This document shows, piece by piece, positions 1 through 13,600 of a stretch of 64,000 nt of DNA. The DNA comes from Annona cherimola (taxonomy: Eukaryota > Streptophyta > Magnoliopsida > Magnoliales > Annonaceae). The position numbers and the translations under genes were made by a program. How positions within the stretch are numbered: position 1 is the first letter of the stretch; the number at the start of each line of letters is the position of its first letter. Under the pieces are notes generated by a model, which was given only the letters and a program-made list of their open reading frames with translations, had not been told where the DNA came from and did not search any database. The stretch is taken from contig CM059971.1 in assembly GCA_030490835.1 (NCBI GenBank), positions 56,344,012 to 56,408,011 of the forward strand, given 5' to 3'.

Positions 1-1616
1 AGCGTCTTATTCGACTGGATGGTTGATGTCTCTTGAAACTCCACACTGTCTTCACCACCTACGGCGGCTATGGCACGGCCGCCTACTTCTCTCTTTGGCT
101 GCACTTGTCGCATACCAACACAGACACAAAAGGCTTCCCCTTGTTTGGCAAAGATCCTTGGTCAGTGTCCTTTAAATGGTAGATATTGCTTTCTTTGAAG
201 TCGAATGGAAATGCAACACGTTGGAAGAGACGAAATCCAAGGGTGTGGAGATTCTTTGAAAATTCCCGGCATTCTGTTGTGGTGTGTTGGACCTCTGCTC
301 CTTCCATCTTTGCTCCTTCCATCCTCTACATCCAAAGCGATCTTCTACCAATCAAGTGGTGGAAAGAAATTCAGAATTCTGTCAACCATTGCACTGAGTA
401 GTTGAATCTCCGTCGGTTGTCTTTCACTCTTGACGTATCTTTAAGGTCCCTAAACACCATGATGACTGAGTTGGTGAGGGGTCTGAGAGCAAGTTAACAA
501 AATTTCATTTTGGTGATTCATTTGTCGATCGACTTTGCCATAAACGGAGAGATAATGTAGGAATGGTTGTTGGAAGGGTTCGAGGAGCGAGTGAGCAAGG
601 AGAAGAAACAGTGGCTGCTAATGTGGGGGCGGGTGCCGCAGGTGGACATTTGCTCAGATCTACAAGCGCATTTTTCAGCCACCACGGGTTGAACTCAGCA
701 TAGGAAAGCTTGAGCCAGAGCATGCCACTAATTGGGCGGCAACTAGCGTCAAAGGAATTCTACAACGAGAAGATGCTAAAGGAAGAGATGGGTGTGGAGG
801 TTGCAAGGGGTGTAAATGATTATGATTGAAATTTTATAAATAAATTAAAATTAAGATTGTGCTCCAATCAGCCCATCACCATCCGTTAACATCTGTACGG
901 GAGGTTTGCTTGATCATCGATAACTATCAACACTTTTTCTTTAAAAAAATTGTTCTGCCCACTTCAATGGCCGAGTATGAGTATGACATTTCTTTCAATA
1001 AGGTTATTTGCATTTTGATCCCTTTAACTATGCTCATTTGCTTTTTAACACAAGTTTTATTTATTTGCTTTTTAAACCCTGTAACTTTGCCTCTTTTGCA
1101 TTTTAAACGCTGCCATTAATGTCAGCTATTAAACGAAGGAAAATTTTGTCAGTAGCTGTCGTACAAATTTAAATCTATTCAATTTAAAACTTTTTCATTT
1201 TTCATAACTATCCCATTTTTTAATTATTTCTTTACATTTTCATATACAACTATCTTATATAGTCTTCACTTTTTAGTGAACATCTAGACAATCGATATTG
1301 CCGCTGACTTGATCAATTAGACAACAGATTTCATGGATATCCATATGCTAAAATCGAAAATGATATATTGGTTTTCAGTCTTATCATTTTATCGTCCATG
1401 CTGAAAACCAGTCATTGCAACCACTGGACCAGATGCACTTCTGGTATCAGCATTGATTTGAGAATACTGCTTTGCAGGCAGATGACAATGCTAAGGTCTT
1501 CACATAAGAGAAATATCAGCAGCTCAAAAATATTTGGAAATTTCTCTCGCTATTGAGCAGATTCAACTTTTTTTATACATGTGAGGCAAATAAAAAAATT
1601 CAGCCGGCAAGTTATC
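1..1616. other. Gene-free stretch downstream of COQ6
   Basis: I recognise no gene here. The stretch from about 540 to 810 is less AT-rich and reads openly for short distances on both strands, but I could not tie it to a family. From about 1130 to 1600 the sequence is AT-rich and is probably the 3' flank of the minus-strand COQ6 gene, whose stop codon is at 1617-1619. Confidence 0.5.
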
Positions 1617-4600
1617 TCAAAAGAATAGTGGCCATTTCTGCTCACCCGTAGCATATGAAATTATACTCCTCTTTAGTGGTCCAAAATGCTGAGCACCTTG
1701 GAATCCCACAGCCCGTAAAAAGTTGAGTGGACCAAGATCAACAGAGTATGCTTTCTGAAACCCATCCAAGATTGCCATCATCATAATATTCGCCGGTTTC
1801 CTTTCAGTCTCATATCTCTTTAACAAAGAGAGCTGCAAAAGTCGAATAAAGCACATTTAAGACGAAATGGCTTGGGGCTACCTGCAACAAGCATTTACTT
1901 GCTTTCTAGTTTTGTAGATAAACCGAAAATAATCCTAATCTGTGACCGTATTCAAGAGTGGGAGGCAGTCTTGTCAGACATTGTAGTACTATGCAATTTT
2001 GATTGGTTCATGATATATAGTTACACAAATCAGAAAAAGTTGGCTGCCAGCATCTTATAGAAGAATTCACTAATCATCTTGTCTAGAAGTAAACCTAGCC
2101 TGCAAAATTTACTCATCGTTTTATTTTGAAAATAGCCTAGCCTGCCAAAATCCAATCTTGAAAGCAATTGAAAAGTCATGCAGCCTGCGTACAAATGTAT
2201 GCTCAAGGAATAATTTAATCTCCCACAAAAATTTGCGAGCACAAAAACTGGTGGTCAAATCATTAGCCAAACGAAATACAAAAGGTCTTTTGACAGGTTG
2301 AACAGTGTTCTACTCCCATATTCCTGCTTCTATACACCAAAGCTCGAGTGATGCAAAAGTCTGAAAAAAGCATCATCTTTTCATGTAATAAAAATTTTAC
2401 TGGTCCAATTATATAGAATAAGGTCAATGTGATGGCTCTTAAGAAACCTTGGGAACCAGCATCTGACACAATACACACTGGGGATGTGCCAAAACAAAAC
2501 ACATGGTCTTCGAATGGAACCCAACCACAAAAAAAACAAAATTAGAAATGCCAAAGTTGAAATCCTTGCACATGGATTCTCTGATCAAAATGCACAATAG
2601 ATATCTTTTTTCCAGAATCAAATACAAAGACGCTGAAAAGGATATAAGAAATACCTCCCCGATATCACTGCCTACAGAGATGCCTTTAGCAATGACTTTT
2701 GAAAGAGATAAAGCATCTTCAAATCCCAGGTTGACACCTTGACCGGCTAAGGGATGAACGGTATGTGCTGCATCACCGATGAGAACAATGCGATATGATG
2801 CATAATCATTGGCATGCATTAGAAATAAAGGAAATGCCATACGTCCTGAAGCCAGCTTGACTACTTTTGGTGGAACTTGAAAGCATTCTCTGATGGATGG
2901 TGTTGCAGCTCCTGCAACAAAATATTTGTCCCAATATTGACCAAGAGAGCTGGAGCTGGGATGGGGCCCATACCCATAATCCAGAGCATGGTTTACAGCT
3001 TCCACAAACTTAACCTCACTCATCGATTTACAATCAGAAGCTTCCTTTGGGTCCATTGTCCACACAATATTGCTATATTTATTGCCAATTGGGAGAAGTG
3101 CAATAGGACCAGAGGGCAGAAATCTCTGCCATGCACAGTGGTTATCAACCGCATGTTCCACAGTGCAGATGACAGCATTTTGAGAATAGTTCCATCCTGT
3201 TGTTTTAATTCCTGATATCTCTCTAATGCGGGACTTCGATCCATCAGCTCCAACCTGAAATGCCCTTGATCAGTTGAATGTCATTGCAAATAGTAGGGAA
3301 AATTCCTTTCATGCCCATAATGTTTGCCCCTAATTCTTTTTATACCCATAATGTTTTATAAATTCTTTTTGTATTCATAACATTTCACCCTAAATTCCTC
3401 TCATGCTCATGCCGTCAACACAACTGTTCTCTCCTCTATTGAAAAGACGATTTTGCCCATTCAAAATTTCCTAATTAGGACAATTCAATCATAATATGAC
3501 TTAATTGATGATAGTAAATCATTAATGTGTAGCATTAAATGATTCAAGATTCATACTAAGGTTGACTTATTTTAATTAGGAAAATTTTAGAGGGGCAAAT
3601 TCATCTTTTCAATGGGGTAGATAACATATGTGTTAACGGTGTAGGTATAATAGGAATTTAGGTTGAAATATTATGGGATAAGAGGAAATTATGTTATGGG
3701 TATAATAGGAATTATGTGCAAACGTTGGAGACAAAAAAGGAATTCTCCCCAAAAAGTAAGAAATAACAATTCCCTTTTTCAGGTTGTAGGTATGCATAAA
3801 TCCCTACCTCATGCCCACTGCATTCTATTTAATCATGTATTCATATAAAGCTTTCAAATAAATTAACAGGACAGAAATGTATATAAAGACTGAAGGAAAA
3901 ACAAAAGACTACCACTAGTCTTGCATAAAGACTGTTGCCATCATCCAGTTGCAGCTTTGCTAGGCGTCCAAGATTCTTTTGCTGTCTTGTATTGTAGTAC
4001 AATGGAGCTTCTGTAGATGTCTCCTTAAGATTTGGTGACTGAGAATCAGTCTCCACTGATGGCGAATATGATTCTAAAGTCATTGAGGTCAACCTGGTGG
4101 GATAGATTGTCATCTGGAAATCTGTATTCTAGGAATATCAAAACACCTCAACAGTCAAGAAACTGCTAGGAAAAATGCAATGATGCAGTAATGAAAACTT
4201 CAAAAAAGAAAAATAATAACATGTTTAAGGAAAACTTGTTCTATTTATCATTCATCCAATGTGTATAAATCCACAGATCAACCCACTGCAACTGCCATTT
4301 TTTTATGGGCAAGTGGGCAAGGCATCACCAGGTCAGCCTAAAGCCAAAAATGAAAAACTATGACACAGAGAGGTCCTGATCTACAGTGTCTGGTATATAT
4401 TGGAGAGAAAATTGTGACAAAGATCTCTTGCAATAAAATTTCTTTCATCCACAGTAGCATCAGATTCTTGGAATGCATCTGCATTGCTCAATCTAACGTG
4501 ATGAGATGACATTACATTTAGATGACTCACATAGCCCACAAACACCAATATGACAAATTCAATGGTAGGTAGACAAGCAATGGCTGCTAAAAGGTGCCAA

Positions 4601-7600
4601 GTGTTATATTTTGCAAACAAATAGGGGTGCAACTTGAGCTCATGAACTCGGGTTCACCTCAACCCTAACCCTAACTCTATTTGTAAAACTTCAACCCTAA
4701 CCCTAACCCTAACCCTAACCCTATTTGTAAACCTCAACCCTAACCCTATTTTTGAAATTCGGGCTCGGGTTGAGTTTCGGGTTGACATCTTCTATTAATA
4801 TGTCTTTGTTACTCATCTTATATATAATTTTTTTTATCACAAATCTATTATATAAAAAAGTTTAAAAAACAATTTATTGTATGAAATTAAGAAAAATTCA
4901 AATACCGCTTAAGAGTAGAAAGAAAGAAACCTGTTTTGAGCATTCTCTTTGTATCAAGTAGAATATGGATTATGTGTAAACGTTGTCAATAAAATTGTAT
5001 TATTAATCATTAATTGTATTTTTTTACTCCTCTATTGTTTTAAGCTTATTTTACAACTATAATTTTAAAGTTCTCATAAATTTTCCCTTTGGAAAAAAAT
5101 ATCTCAAAAAAATTTAATATTTAGTATCACAGGATTTCGTTGGTCAAAAGGCTTCAGTAGAAAAGGCGTGAAGAGTAATTTTTTAAAAAAAAAACTGTTG
5201 GACCTGTATCGTAATGTAAATTGGGAATAAGTATTTTGTTGAAATTACTTAAAACGTTAGATTGTCTCGACGATGAGCTGTCCATGCCTGCCATGCCGTA
5301 CTCCTGTTGTCCATCATTCATCCATGAGTAATATGTTATTATTATAATATAAATTATATATTTTATATAAATGCAATTCGGGTTCGAGCTTACAGGGTTC
5401 GGGCTTGCCTGAACCCGAAACCGAGACCTATTTGAATTCGGGTTCGGGCTCAAAAATCGGGTTCGGGCTGAAAATTTCAGAGTTTCAACACTGCATTTTT
5501 CGGGTTCGGCGGGCCGGGTTCGGGCCAAACCCGGCCCAAGTTGCACAGGCAGCCAATGTTGCTCAAGGCACTCCTAGGCTTAAGGCTCACTTAGGCAGCC
5601 CTCCTGAGGTGCATCTAGTGGAACATGTTCAAAGTTCCAACTCGAAGAAAAGTTCATGTCCTCCATCCTCTCCAATGTGTCTTTTTCTTCCTTTTTTTTA
5701 AATTATAATTGTTATGTGGTTAAACATTCCTATGATTTTTTTTTAAAATGTAATGGAGCTGCGTATTGCTTTCTTGAGTTCTCTTTTTAGTTTTGACTTT
5801 TTCAAGTAATATTGATTAATTGAACTCAAATCTTGAATGTTAGATTAACGAAATTTGAGGTCCGTCTGTATTCTCAATGATTATGATTTAAAATTATATT
5901 TCATATTAACATAATTTTACTATTTTATCCTCAATAAATTGCAAACACCATTAAATTCAGTGTTTATCCCAAATATATCCTCTACACTTGACCTAAAATC
6001 CAAAAATACCCACTTATTTTAAAAAATGTCAAATATACTTACAATGTTTGATAATATTCTCAATAGACACATGCTGTTAACAGTCCGTTAAACTGTTGTT
6101 AAACTTAGAAAATTCAAACCAAGGGTGTGTTTGGTTGGAGGTAAAACTTTTAATGAAAAGTTTTTTGGTAGAAATTGTCAAATTGATAGAAAATGATGTG
6201 CTATAATAGGGGTAATGATGAGGAGTAAAGAGAATAAAGTTAAAATATATAGGTTAGTTGTATGGGTAGTTGTGTAGAAATGATTGAAAAGTAGGGTAGT
6301 TTGTATAGAAACATGTGAAAAAATAATTAAAAAATAGAGTAGTTATGGAAAATGAAAAGTTTTGGGTTGAAAAGTTTTAGTTGACATATTTTGGCCCCAA
6401 ACAAACACACCCCAAGTAAGCTGCTTAAGTGGGGTCAAGTTCAAATCCTGGAATTTTTTAAGACAATGCTTTTTGAGTTTCTTTGTCAAAATACCCATTA
6501 GGTCAAGTTCATCTTTAGGCCAAAGTAGCCTGCCTCGTCTGAATTTCCAGAGTTTCGGTAGGGTCAAGTTCATCTTTAGACTCATTTTTTATTCCATTTG
6601 TACTTACCATTTGGGCTATAAGGCCAAGTTTGGGTATGAGTTCGACAACTGATACGTGCTTTTGATAAACTACAATAAATTCAAACCCTGTTCTATATAA
6701 ATAAAATAAAATAAAATAAAAACTGTTTGGTTGGGCCATCCTCGGTTTCACATTTTCTAAGGATTACAATGGAATCTAGTCAGAAAAGCACATAAGAGTG
6801 GAGCACAAAAATATTGTGGGTGGCAAAAGTGACAGTGGGAGTTCTCAAAAGAAAAGTCATGCATGATGAGCTAGGCCAAGTGAAGACTAAATATTAGAAG
6901 ATTTAAGTAATTAAAGGTTTGTTTTTATAAAACTCATTTGGTTGTTCCAAAAGATGATATTGTTGCTTAATGTTTGATGCTAAAATAGCCTACTTGGTCA
7001 TAATTTTCAATTTAGCATTAGCTTGAAGCAAGGTCAATTTCAACTTTGAGCTCCTTTTTATGTCATTTCTACTTGTCAATTGAGATAAGTCAGTTGAAGA
7101 TTAAGTTTATCTTTAAGGTTTGCTTTTCAAAAAACTCATTCATTCGTTGTAAAAGATGATCTTATTGCTTAATATTTAATACCAAAGTAGCCTGCTTGGC
7201 CATCATTTCAATTTAACAGAAGCTTGAAGTGAGGTTGGTTTCAACTTTGGGCTCATTTTTATACATTTGTACTGATCATTTGAGGTAAAATATTTGAAGA
7301 TTAAGATTAACGACCTTCAAGGTTTGTTATTAAGAAAACTCATGTGGTTGTTCCAAAATATGATTTTATTGCTTAATATTTAATGCAAAAGTGTTGTATT
7401 TGCTCATAATTTTCAACTTAAAAGAGCTTGAAGTGAGGTCCAATTCAACTGTGGGCTCATTTTTGTACCACGTGTACTTGTCATTTGAGGCTAGAACATT
7501 TGAAGATTAAACACTGTCGAGGTTTCTTTATGGGAAGACTAATCAGATTGTTTTAACTGGCAGAATGTTTAAGCACAGAAAAAGGCAACTCATTTGCACT

Positions 7601-10600
7601 GAATATTTAAGCCCAGAATAGGCAACTTGCTCAGAATTTTCAACCTAATGGCCACTGCATTCTAACCAACAGAATGTAACAACATGGGTATATCTGGAAT
7701 ATTTGTCGAATGTCACGGATATATTTGATATTTAGGGAATGATTAAAAAACAAGTAGCTGGACAACAAGGGTTGTCCAATCAGTTACTTTTTAATTTTTA
7801 AAAAGTGTTATTTTAATCTAAACCATTTATATATAAATGTCTATATATATGGTGTCAAAAAATCACTTTGATTAAAAACTTACATGTATAAATATTTAAT
7901 ATCATTTGGGAGTAAATATGAAACAATTGAAATTTTCGAAATGTGCAAAATATTTTAAATGGTTTAGAGATCCAAAGCAATAAAAATAAGATTTCAAAAA
8001 AAAAAAATGATTGTCCTCAAATCGGTTGTTTTTAATCATTGCCCTTGGTATTTTTGAAATGTGGACCTTGTGCTTAGGCCTCAAAGGCCCCTTGCAGGCT
8101 TGCACCTAAGTGCACTTTTAACAACTAAAGGGCAGGCAGCTGAGAATACACATGTACACTTATTGCGATTGACAGAGAAGTTTCAAAATGATTATCAAAT
8201 AGTTATCAAAATATATAGAACTGATTTCGAGTATAAATTTTGCAGGGTTGTTATGCTTGCATTCTCATTAGAAGAGTCTTAATATTATTATTATTATTAT
8301 TATTTTGGTCTCATAACAAAAGAAGAAAATAAATAAATAGAGTGATAAAATTCCCTTTAAAAGGGTTGCAGAACTGTTACCCATGCACCTTATAGAGTGG
8401 ACTTTCCCAACAAATAAATACATGGTGATGCTAGTCATGCTACATTTTAACTTTATATTTACAAACTACAAACATATGATTTTAGGAACATCTACATAGC
8501 CTCATGCTCAGTAACTATAAAGGCCACTAAAGGATCATTTTTTATCCCGTCAGCTCATACAATGTGCAGCAATCATGTGGTCAAGCGGGAATTCCCAAAC
8601 TATTAGTAAGGGTAGAATTCCCACATTTATGACATGCAGAAATGTCTTTTCAATGACACAAGAGAACCCTGTGTACATACGTACATATTGAGCTATACTT
8701 GAAACATGGTACCTGGGAGTGAATTCAGTAGCTTTAGTCGTTATCATCACTAACATTGCAAAAGTGAAGGTGGTGGCTCCAAAAGATCATAATTATTGCA
8801 TTTTTTAAAATAATAATGGAACACCATTAATCTTTATAGGCAGTCATTATTTCCAGCCAGTTGTGCGCTTGTACCAGGAGTAGGAATATTTAACCTGGTC
8901 CCAGAACCCACATTTTGAACACTATCAATGACATGGAACAATAACTATGGCATCACATATTTCAGAGCCGCTAAACTTTTAGATGAAGGGTGTGTTTGGC
9001 AATTGACAAAAAATGTTAAGTCAATCTAAAACTTTTCACTCTCCACAACTATCATATTTTTTAATTTTTTTTTTCACGCTTTCCTATACAACTACCCTAC
9101 TTTTCAATCATTTCTACACAACTATCCACACAACTAACTTATCTATTTTAACTTTATCCTTTTTACTATTCATTATTACCCCTATCATATCACATCATTT
9201 AACAACTTTTATTCTCCAAAACTTTTCATCAAAAGTTTTATTCATTACCAAACACACCCGAAGAGTTTGTTTAGGAAGTGATAAAACTTTTGTATGAAAA
9301 GTTTTTGGTACAAAAGTTTTTGAAATTGTAGAAAATGATATAATATGAGGGTAACGATGAGTAAAGAAAATAAAGTTAAAATAAATGGGTTATTTATATA
9401 GAAATGGTTGAAAAGTAGAATACTTATAGAGGAAGATGTAAAGAAATAATTAAAAAATAAAATAGTCGTGGAAAGTGAAAAGTTTTAAATTGAAAAGCTT
9501 TATACGTAGCAAAACTTGCCCGAGAGCTTCGGCTTTTCTTAGCAAAACTTAAGGTGGGTAGAGTTTGGACCTCTATAAATCAGTAGATGGTTGATTTATC
9601 AAACAAACCCAACATCCACACTCATTGTCTTTGGAAATTGACCAAGTCCCCCTTCACTGACTCTCTCATGTCATGCCCAAGGAGTTTATTGATAAACCAT
9701 TCACTGAGAATCAGGTACCAAAAATCCCAAAAGCAGTTAATACATAAATAATTAACTGGATATCTGTAGCTATCAGATTGTATGCCTATTCAACAAGGCA
9801 TCATGCACATATGATGAGAGGAATACCTGTAAGCGCGACAGCAGAGCACTATGAAGCACCTTGTTTTCAACAACACACCTATAAAAATTATCCAAGCAAA
9901 GAAGATCAATTGGAACTCTCACAGGAACAACTGATGTTGTCTCATAGAGGTGGGTGGATATACCCTAGCATTTCTTTCCCCACATCTCTTGCATTATATC
10001 TTGTGTAACCCAGTCCTGTATAATCCCAAACCTATAAAGAAGGATAAATAAACAAAGGCCTTAATAGATATAGAGAAGTAGGAAGAAATATTGTGACCAC
10101 GTGAACATAGAGATACTGTTGCAACATTTTCCAATAAGTCTTGTTCAAATTTCAAGCCTGTGTTCACTTGATCACTCTCTCCTGATTTCCTTTCTGTAAG
10201 GTAGTCATATGGTATCAGCAAATGACATATCACTGTGAGATACTGAATAAGTAGTTGATTTTATCCAACTCATTCACAAATAAAGATTCAAATATATTAA
10301 ATGATATTTCCAGTTAATTTATAATATTGAACTTTTTTGCAAATTTTATTAAAAACAATGACAATGTGCAGCTTTCTCAAAACAATATTACTTTGTGAGC
10401 AATTTTTGAAAATTATCTTAAAGAATATTATAACCTTTAAATCCTTTAGTTCATATAATCATGTTTTACACATTTGTTTATTTAACAAAGTCTTACTGAA
10501 TAAGTCTACCATTATAAGAATATTAGTAATAAGTATTCTCAATAAATCTTATTTCTATCTATCCCAAGGAAGTGAAACCTTTGAAAAAGAGAATGCAAAA

Positions 10601-13600
10601 GCTGGTTATCTAATTCACTTCTGTTGGAGGTCATTTGATTATTTGGAATAGAAAAAGCAGAATGTTCAATGTTGTGGTCAATTCAACTATTTAAATAGAT
10701 TATATGGCCATGGCTTGCACAACATGTGAAATGACATGGACGAAATTCATTTTGTAGAAGATGCACATCTTACATAAAAGGCTGAAAAAAATATTTTGTA
10801 TACAATTAAGGATATATGTATCACCAAAAATCCAAGTTTTCATGAATGCATAAAGCATATGGAATATTGGTAAGAGAAAACAAATTGTTCTTGTGCGTGT
10901 TTAACCTAGAATTGAGTAATCATTTTTTCTTGAGTGGTGAATCAGGGGCACTTATCTGAATTTCATAACTAGTTCTCGTGCGTGCTTAACCTAGAATTGA
11001 GTAATCATTTTTTCTTGAGTGGTGAATCAGGGGCACTTATCTGAATTTAATAACTAGCTAAGCATTATTGACATCTATGTTCCACCTTGAGGGAGGGTGT
11101 TAGTTCAGCTACCATTACATTTAAAGAAAATTCTAATACTATTTCTTTCATCTTATTTTGTCTTTCCTTTTTAGGCATTCCCTTTCTTATCTTGCAGGAT
11201 GAGTAGATTTTTCCCATTAGAATGGTGATGTGGATGCATAGCAAGATATTTCTGGTCACCTGCATTTGATCAAAGAATGCATGCCTGTGCTGTTGAACAT
11301 ATTGCCAGGCACCAACGTCTACAAAAAAGCATGAAAACCAGATTACTAAACAAAGGTCCTCATTTCCCAAAATAATCATTGTGTTTATCTCGTATGTATC
11401 AATTCAGCACAAGCCAGAATTTTAAATATAACCAATGAGGTGATAAGGTTCTAAAGGATAGTTGCATAATAATATAAATGAAGTACACATGTTTTCAATC
11501 CATATGCAGCTCAGCTTCTGATGTACAATAGTGCTTTGAAAAAGCCAAGAACTGAAACAGATATTCACCAGGTTGCACTATTAGTTCTAACCAGCTCCAA
11601 GAAAGGGATCTCATGGGCCTCGGTAGCATCTCAAGACTAAGAATGCTGCCATTAAATTGCATAAAAGGCATAAAATACCATGGTTGCCCACATTATGGGT
11701 CACATTGACATATTCTATTGAAATGGCGCCTCAACAATAAATCCTCCAATCATGGTACGCTAGGAGAAATATGAGTGTGATACTATAATAATGCCATCAA
11801 TATATGTGTGATAATTATATGCTTCAATTTATCATGAATAGCAAAAATTATTTGTCTTGAACCCAACATTTCTATTGTAACGTGGTTACAAAAGGAATAG
11901 CAATATATATTTCTGCTCTGTAAGAATGAATTTGAGATAATAAAACATAATCATCATAACATGTTTCCCACCTCAATGGATTCGGCTACGCATATCCTGT
12001 TGCTCTATCCTGTTGATGTTGGGCTACGTTCTCAATAAGTCCTAAGGACCTCTAATTATGTTCTTTTTCACCTTTCTTTAATTCTTTCATGGCCTTCAAC
12101 TTATGTAAATTCATTTGGCTTCACTGGTGCAGTCTAGTCTCTGTTTAACATGCCCAGACCACATAGGTCTAATTTGCCTCATATTATTACCTACACTTGT
12201 ACTCTTAGATTATCTCAAGTTCATTTCGTTGGAATTGAATGTGAAACGAATTAATTCCTTTAACAGATTAATTTTTTTAAAATCTAACCATTTAATATTT
12301 CTGAAAATGCATGTAGCTGAGAATACATTTATCACATTGACAAAAGTTATAGTGGGCCACAAAGCTAAATTATTATTATTTACATTTATACTCTTAGATT
12401 ATCTGAAGTTCATCTCATTGGAAGTGAACGTAAAGGAATTGACAACCCTAAAACTTCAAAGGAGTCAATTCCTCTAATGTCTTAACGGATTAACTTTGTA
12501 TATCTAAACTGTTCATTATGTTTAAATATATTTAGTTAACTAAGAATATAGATTAAAATTATCACAGTGATAAAAAGTACCTCCATACTTTTTATCACTG
12601 TGATCATTTTAATTTATATTCTTAGTCAACTAAATATATTGAAACATATTAAATGGTTTGAATCTAATAAGTTAATTCATTAACCCATTAAAGGAATCAA
12701 TTCAATTTGAAATTCAAATGAATTGATTCCTTTGCATCAGTTCCCTTTTGATTTTGGTCTTTTTATTTTACCACTTATCTATCTCAGTATTTATATTTGG
12801 CCAAATAAAGTTTATAAATTTGTTGTTCTTTAATTATCCAATTGCCCAAAATTCTATCCATAGCCAATCTCACAGATGTCTTATAAAACACTAATTTTTG
12901 GTCATAAGAAACAGCAATCTAGGATTCAAATTGACCCTTCTTGCAATTGTTGAACTTGAAATGCAAAAGTGGGGAACTTCGCAAGTTAGCTAAGACTGCA
13001 GCAAAGATAGGTGAACATTTTGTCCTGTGACGTGGAGGTCAAGGGCAGTTGAGTAAACTCTTGCTTCGCAAGGTCGGGTTGCATATTATAAACCCAAATA
13101 GTGGTCAGACCCTTCCTTGGATCCCACACATGCGGGAGCCCAGGCTGCTCCAGATGCAAGGGAAAATAATCCTCCATCAATACGCCCCATACTTGGAAAG
13201 AAATTTGAGTGATAAACTTCAAAGTTAGAATAGCTTTCTTAGTCTCTAGATTAGGGACTGGTACTTTGTTATATTAAATTAAGAATACTAATTTCAGCTT
13301 GGGAAGGTTATTCTTCTTGTAAGATTTTTTTTTTTAATAATGTAAATTTCCTGTAGATGTATCTGACACGATTACTGTGTAAATTTATTTGACACTAGTC
13401 GGCTACACTAAATTGCATTTGGTTTAGCATTGAATTTAGGTTCTTACTTTGCATTTGTTGCAATCTATTTGTGTGAATGATTTCAATAGGGTTGCATGAA
13501 CTTGCCTAGAAACATGAATTTGAAACTGAAAGATGGTGTTTCAAATCACCTCATTCAGATTACAATCAAATATGCCTGTTTTGCGCATTTTGGGGTATGG

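Noticed and set aside
83..322. Small minus-strand gene at the left edge
   Set aside because: No homology I recognise, no splice or promoter signals, and the opposite strand is equally open.
4656..4750. True interstitial telomere or chromosome-end fusion scar
   Set aside because: The CCCTAA blocks recur at the same place in a second hAT copy with a perfect target duplication, so they belong to the transposon.
9013..9297. 94-codon open frame rich in Ser/Thr/Phe
   Set aside because: It lies entirely in MITE copy B and its edge; the apparent membrane-like sequence is translated T-rich MITE.
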